Shown here piece after piece: positions 59,904-64,000 of a stretch of 64,000 nucleotides of DNA (position 1 is its first letter; each line of letters opens with the position of its first letter). The notes under the pieces are model-generated. The model had not been told where the DNA came from, made no database searches, and was given only the letters and a program-made list of their open reading frames with translations. The DNA lies in the NCBI GenBank assembly GCA_031376385.1, contig JANMDQ010000023.1, positions 434,001 through 498,000 on the forward strand, in the 5' to 3' direction. The position numbers and the translations under genes were made by a program. Source of the stretch: Aquisediminimonas sp031376385 (GTDB taxonomy: Bacteria > Pseudomonadota > Alphaproteobacteria > Sphingomonadales > Sphingomonadaceae).

Positions 59904-60584
59904 TTAATCTTTGGCCGGAGTGGGTTCAGCGTTTCTGAGTGACTGCAACACCGCAAGCAGCTTGACACGATCATATCCGCGGTACGCATCTTTACCATCT
60001 CGTCGAATTTCAACATCTGAACTTTTTATCACGCCTGCGCTTTTGCCATCCTGATCCAAGACATAAATAAAGGGCAGCCCGCCGGAAAATTGGTCTTCGG
60101 CCCGGGTTTGACGCAGTACCGTCAAGCCCGCATCTCCTGTTTGCTGCCCAATGTTAACAATCACAAAATTTTGAGCGACAAACTGGTGCAGAGCCAGAGC
60201 TTGCGCCTTGATTTCGCCTTTGCCCTTTTCCTGCATCGTCCAAAAGCCATCCTCAGTCGGATATGTGAATTCACCATATTTGCCCAAAACATGCGCTTCA
60301 AAAACATGGCACCAGATGCACCAGTCTGCCCCAAATGATACCAAAACCCGTTTGCCGGACTCCTGTGCCAAGCGATGTGCCTCTTGCAATAAAGCAAGCT
60401 GATCGGCGCACAGGTCAAACAGGACCTGCGTCTTCTGTGACTTCTTCTGACATTTTTGGGCAACTTCTTTGGGCACAACCTCAACTGAGAAGTTCGCATG
60501 CGGGCTTTGTGTCGGCGTAGCCATCACGGCGTTGTCGGGGTTCAAAACAAAAGCCATCGTTAACAAACAAAGACGCGCGCTCAT
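59904..60584 (-). CDS. Periplasmic thioredoxin-like protein (Thioredoxin_7)
   Basis: A protein of 226 residues with an N-terminal hydrophobic export signal. The thioredoxin-like domain has VLVSFGADWCIWCHVFEAHVLGKYGEF and a cis-Pro in GGLPFIYVLDQDGKSAGV. The CIWC active site resembles DUF255/DsbD-gamma-like proteins. Three further cysteines near the N-terminus (QKCQKK, DLCADQ) are unusual. It overlaps the lysC stop by 4 bp, so it is co-translated with lysC. Redox role inferred. Confidence 0.78.
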   Translation of the reverse strand: MSARLCLLTMAFVLNPDNAVMATPTQSPHANFSVEVVPKEVAQKCQKKSQKTQVLFDLCADQLALLQEAHRLAQESGKRVLVSFGADWCIWCHVFEAHVLGKYGEFTYPTEDGFWTMQEKGKGEIKAQALALHQFVAQNFVIVNIGQQTGDAGLTVLRQTRAEDQFSGGLPFIYVLDQDGKSAGVIKSSDVEIRRDGKDAYRGYDRVKLLAVLQSLRNAEPTPAKD

Positions 60585-61846
60585 ACCTGTGCGCTCTCTG
60601 CTGGCGCATCCAGGCCGTAAGCCGTATGCAACACACGAACGGCAAGCTCTGTCTCATCCTCATCAATCAGTACTGACACTTTTATCTCAGAGGTGGTGAT
60701 CGCCTGAATGTTGATGCCGCGCTGGGCTAGGGCGGAAAACATGGTGGAAGCGACCCCGGCATGGCTGCGCATTCCGACACCCACGACGGAGATTTTGGCG
60801 ACGCGCGTGTCATGGACAATCCGCTCATATCCAATCGCCTCTTGCGCTTTGCCCAGCAAATCAAGTGCACGGGCCAGCTCAGCGGCAGGCACCGTAAAGG
60901 TCACATCCGTGGACCCGGTATCATGGGCGATATTCTGAATGATCATATCGACATTGATGCTGGCGGCGGCCAGCGGAGTGAAGATGCTGGCCACAGCACC
61001 CGGCTTATCTGGCACTTGCGTCAGCGTGACTTTCGCTTCATTTTTGTCATGCGCGATACCAGTGATCAGTTGGCGTTCCATATCATCATCTCCAAGGTCA
61101 TCATCGCCGACAATGAGCGTGCCGGGCAGGTCTGCGCTATCCCGATCATCAAAGGATGACAGGACCTGAATGCGCACATTTTCTTTCATCGCCAGACCAA
61201 CAGAGCGGGTTTGCAGCACTTTAGCCCCCACACTCGCCAGTTCCAGCATCTCTTCATAAGTGACTTTGGCAAGCTTCCGAGCGCGCGGCACGATGCGGGG
61301 GTCTGTGGTGTAGACCCCGTCCACATCAGTGTAGATATCGCAGCGATCGGCCTTCACCGCAGCGGCGATAGCAACTGCGGATGTGTCTGATCCGCCGCGT
61401 CCCAGCGTTGTGACACGGCCCTCAGCTGTCATACCCTGAAAGCCTGGGATTACGGCCACTTCGCCAGAAGCCATTGCAGCGATCAAGGCGGCAGTATCAA
61501 TCTCTTCAATCCGGGCGGAACTATGGGCGTCTGACGTTTGGATCGGCATTTGCCAGCCCAGCCAACTGCGCGCCTTCACGCCCATCGCTTGTAGCGTGAT
61601 CGCCAAAAGCCCAGACGTGATCTGCTCGCCTGCGGCAACAACAACATCATATTCTTTGGGATCGTGCAGTGGTGCCGCTTCACGGCAGAAATTAACGAGC
61701 CGGTCGGTTTCGCCGGCCATTGCCGACACAATGACTGCGACTTCATTGCCAGCCTCAACCTCGCGTTTCACACGAGCTGCAACAATGCGAATCCGCTCTG
61801 TTCCGGCCATCGATGTGCCGCCAAATTTCATCACAATGCGCGCCAT
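60581..61846 (-). CDS. lysC: Aspartate kinase
   Basis: A protein of 421 residues. Start MARIVMKFGGTSMAGTERIR. The kinase domain carries VMKFGGTS and TTLGRGGSDTSAVAIAAAVKADRCDIYTDVDGVYTTDPRIVPRARKL. Two ACT domains (from about residue 265) are predicted for lysine or threonine feedback. It starts the aspartate pathway to lysine, threonine and methionine. The end overlaps the thioredoxin-like gene start. Confidence 0.95.
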   Translation of the reverse strand: MARIVMKFGGTSMAGTERIRIVAARVKREVEAGNEVAVIVSAMAGETDRLVNFCREAAPLHDPKEYDVVVAAGEQITSGLLAITLQAMGVKARSWLGWQMPIQTSDAHSSARIEEIDTAALIAAMASGEVAVIPGFQGMTAEGRVTTLGRGGSDTSAVAIAAAVKADRCDIYTDVDGVYTTDPRIVPRARKLAKVTYEEMLELASVGAKVLQTRSVGLAMKENVRIQVLSSFDDRDSADLPGTLIVGDDDLGDDDMERQLITGIAHDKNEAKVTLTQVPDKPGAVASIFTPLAAASINVDMIIQNIAHDTGSTDVTFTVPAAELARALDLLGKAQEAIGYERIVHDTRVAKISVVGVGMRSHAGVASTMFSALAQRGINIQAITTSEIKVSVLIDEDETELAVRVLHTAYGLDAPAESAQV

Positions 61847-61931
61847 GGGTCCCCTGTGCGAATTTAAAGGCAACCAAAGGGGTGGCCGCCCAGCGCCGCC
61901 CTGTTAGGCAAGCCAGCCCCCCATGGCAAGG

Positions 61932-64000
61932 TTAAGCCGCTTGAGCAGCCTCTTCCTCAACGGTCACGCTGTTCAATCGACTGACGCGAGTGGCGCTGGC
62001 TTGGACGAAGAGATCAACATCAATCGCTTCGTCAAATCTGATGCCGAACCGGTTTTCTTTGCGCCATCGCACATCGCCAGAAAAGCTTAAGCCTTCGGCA
62101 AATTCAACTGACACATGGTTGCCAATGGCGGCGTCTGAAGGCGCTTCAATCAAAGCGCCATTGGGCGAAATATTGCGGATCTTCACGCTATGGGTTTGCC
62201 CTTCGCTCGTCAGCAGGGCAAAACGGAGCAACGACGTACGGGCCTCACGCGGGGTTTCTGACTTTTCGCGCACGATGTCAGGATTTTGGCTTGCCAGCGC
62301 ACGGGCCAATGCGTCCTGAGGTGACAAGGGTTTACCGAAAATATAGCCTTGAATTTGTGAACAGCCCAGTGATCGGATGAGTTCAATCTCTCCCAATGTT
62401 TCAGCGCCTTCGGCGACCGTTTCCATACCGAGCGAAGCCGCAAGGCCAACAATAGCCTGAATGATCGCGGCGTTGCGGCCCTGCGCATCGACGGCCCCGC
62501 GCACAAAACTCTGATCAATCTTGATCTTGCTGAATGGCAGCCTCTTCAAATAGCCAAGCGAGGCATAGCCTGTACCAAAATCATCAAGGACAAGGCGAAT
62601 GCCCATGCCCGTAATGGTGGCGAAGGTCTTTTCCGTTACCGCATCATCGGCAAGGAGAACGCCTTCTGTCACTTCCAGTTCTAACCGATTGGCGGCAAGC
62701 CCGGTATCGGCGAGCGCGCGCATCAGAGTGGCGGGCAGGCTGGATGAGGCAAACTGGAGGGGAGAAAGATTGACGGCGATGCGCAAATGGGCGGGCCAAT
62801 GGGCAGCTTCAGCACAGGCTTCGCGGATCACCCAATCGCCAATCCGGCCAATCAGCCCTATTTCTTCAGCAATCGGGATGAAAATTGCAGGCGATATCAT
62901 TCCGCGCGTCGGGTGGTTCCATCGAACAAGAGCTTCAAAACCCGCCACTTCTTCGGTCTTGGCATCAACCACTGGCTGATAGACAACGCTCAGCTGTTGC
63001 TCCGTCAATACTTCGCGCAGATCATTTTCAAGGGCGCGCCGGGTTTTGGCGTCGGCATGCATTTCGGGCTGATAGAAGCGGTGAGTCCCTTTGCCTGCGG
63101 CCTTGGCAGCATAAAGCGCCAAGTCTGCGTTGCGGGTCAGCTCGTCTGGGTCATTGCCATCTGTTGGTGCCACTGAAATGCCAATGGTCGCCCCAATTTG
63201 AACCGTGGAGTCGCCAATCACATAAGGCAAAGTGAGCCGAGCGATAATCGCATCTGCAAGTTCCGCCAATTCTAGTCGATCAACGGTTTTGGGGATTACA
63301 ATGTTAAATTCATCGCCGCCAATGCGCCCAACTTGGCCGTGCGATCCAACCACTCGGGTCAGGCGCTGCCCGACAATCTTAAGCAGCGCGTCGCCCACAG
63401 GATGGCCTAGCGTATCATTCACATTTTTGAATCGATCAAGGTCAAGCAGAAAAAGCCCGAAACTGGGCTGCCGCTGCCGATCCGTTCGCACAAGGTCATC
63501 CAGCATTTGCCGCATCAACACGCGGTTGGGAAGGCCAGTCAGCGAGTCATAGAGCGCCAATTTAGTCGCATTGGCCTCTGACTTGCGTTCTGCCGTCAAG
63601 TCTGACCCACTGCCCAGAAATCCGATGCAATGGCCGTTACGATCAAGCGTTGGCGTGCCTGAAAGTGACCACCAGCGATCCTGCGCGATGACCGAACGGA
63701 CAATGAGCCCGCGGAACTCGAGCCCCGCCATCAGGGTAAAGCCCATCGTCCGTTCTACTTGAGTGTCGGCAAAATCGCCGGGCGCTTCAGTCACGAAAAG
63801 GCTTGAAAAAGGAACACCCTCCAATTCCTCGACAGTCGCACCTAACTGTGAAGCAAGTTGAGGGGACACATAGGTTAAATGACCATGATCATCCGTACCC
63901 CAGAACCAACCACGGCCACCCTTTTCAAACGCATGGATCAAATCCCCAGCGATGCGAGCATCTCTGGCAGTTTTGGATTTTTCTGAAAGGAATGACCAGC
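61932..64000 (-). CDS. PAS-GGDEF-EAL-PilZ bifunctional cyclic-di-GMP protein (5' end outside window)
   Basis: The frame is open through the right edge, so the start is not seen; at least 688 residues are. Order: PAS domain (GWFWGTDDHGHLTYVSPQLASQLGATVEEL), GGDEF domain with intact GGDEF in RIGGDEFNIV, EAL domain with FEALVRWNHPTRG and DDFGTGYASLGYL, then a C-terminal PilZ domain (KIRNISPNGALIEAP). EAL with conserved motifs and GGDEF suggest dual cyclase/phosphodiesterase potential; PilZ may give feedback. Confidence 0.9.
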   Translation of the reverse strand, partial: WSFLSEKSKTARDARIAGDLIHAFEKGGRGWFWGTDDHGHLTYVSPQLASQLGATVEELEGVPFSSLFVTEAPGDFADTQVERTMGFTLMAGLEFRGLIVRSVIAQDRWWSLSGTPTLDRNGHCIGFLGSGSDLTAERKSEANATKLALYDSLTGLPNRVLMRQMLDDLVRTDRQRQPSFGLFLLDLDRFKNVNDTLGHPVGDALLKIVGQRLTRVVGSHGQVGRIGGDEFNIVIPKTVDRLELAELADAIIARLTLPYVIGDSTVQIGATIGISVAPTDGNDPDELTRNADLALYAAKAAGKGTHRFYQPEMHADAKTRRALENDLREVLTEQQLSVVYQPVVDAKTEEVAGFEALVRWNHPTRGMISPAIFIPIAEEIGLIGRIGDWVIREACAEAAHWPAHLRIAVNLSPLQFASSSLPATLMRALADTGLAANRLELEVTEGVLLADDAVTEKTFATITGMGIRLVLDDFGTGYASLGYLKRLPFSKIKIDQSFVRGAVDAQGRNAAIIQAIVGLAASLGMETVAEGAETLGEIELIRSLGCSQIQGYIFGKPLSPQDALARALASQNPDIVREKSETPREARTSLLRFALLTSEGQTHSVKIRNISPNGALIEAPSDAAIGNHVSVEFAEGLSFSGDVRWRKENRFGIRFDEAIDVDLFVQASATRVSRLNSVTVEEEAAQAA

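Noticed and set aside
1..64000. CRISPR arrays.
   Set aside because: The repeats seen are dispersed palindromes without regular spacers; no cas-like gene.

Overview
This window reads as chromosome of an aerobic anoxygenic phototroph in the Alphaproteobacteria, most likely order Sphingomonadales. Three things point there: a bchCXYZ-pufBALMC superoperon divergent from crtD-crtC, a set of Sphingomonadales-type housekeeping genes (PEP-CTERM protein, pabB-pabC fusion, hflKC next to a Do-like protease), and dispersed palindromes of the kind common in that order. The taxonomic call is inference; no rRNA gene is present.

Region by region. 1-18.7 kb: housekeeping genes (beta-helix protein, DUF2147, GST, Do-like protease, hflC/hflK, mrp, two glycosyltransferases, MTA phosphorylase, uracil-DNA glycosylase, crotonase, S9 peptidase, pabB-pabC, C13 peptidase, acyl-CoA dehydrogenase), interrupted by palindromic elements and a dead HTH antitoxin gene. 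18.2-30.9 kb: photosynthesis cluster. crtD-crtC run left; crtF-bchC-bchX-bchY-bchZ-pufB-pufA-pufL-pufM-pufC run right. Two TGT-N12-ACA sites (PpsR type) sit in the crtD/crtF divergent region and upstream of bchC. Together the genes make the spheroidene/spirilloxanthin-type carotenoid end groups, carry out chlorin reduction and C3 hydroxyethyl oxidation toward bacteriochlorophyll a, and encode the LH1-reaction centre core with a tetrahaem donor. 30.9-40.8 kb: DUF2306, folD, yggT, argB, yhhQ, hbd, PEP-CTERM protein, cobO-type, HIG1, gluQ, HNH nuclease, and a membrane cytochrome b561-like/cytochrome c fusion.

40.9-49.9 kb: a genomic island of about 9 kb. Its right edge is the 3' end of tRNA-Ser(GGA), and a 14-bp copy of that 3' end (including CCA) lies at its left edge. 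It carries a truncated tyrosine integrase, an AlpA regulator, an AAA/DUF4143 ATPase, several unknown genes and a 474-residue protein with a HEPN-like RNxxxH motif. An IS1595-type element of about 2.7 kb with three passenger genes has inserted directly after the start codon of a DUF736 gene, leaving an 8-bp target duplication. Its transposase is frameshifted.

50-64 kb: secreted cyclophilin, retropepsin-like protease, ribD-ribE, TlpA-like lipoprotein, argH-lptM-like-lysA, a flavin-dependent dioxygenase-type enzyme, a periplasmic thioredoxin-like protein, lysC, and a PAS-GGDEF-EAL-PilZ protein that runs off the right edge.

The points most worth a second look are the composite IS1595-like element and its passengers, the HEPN-like island gene, the long crtD/crtC out-of-frame overlap, the duplicated bchZ start, and palindromes inserted in frame inside two enzymes.
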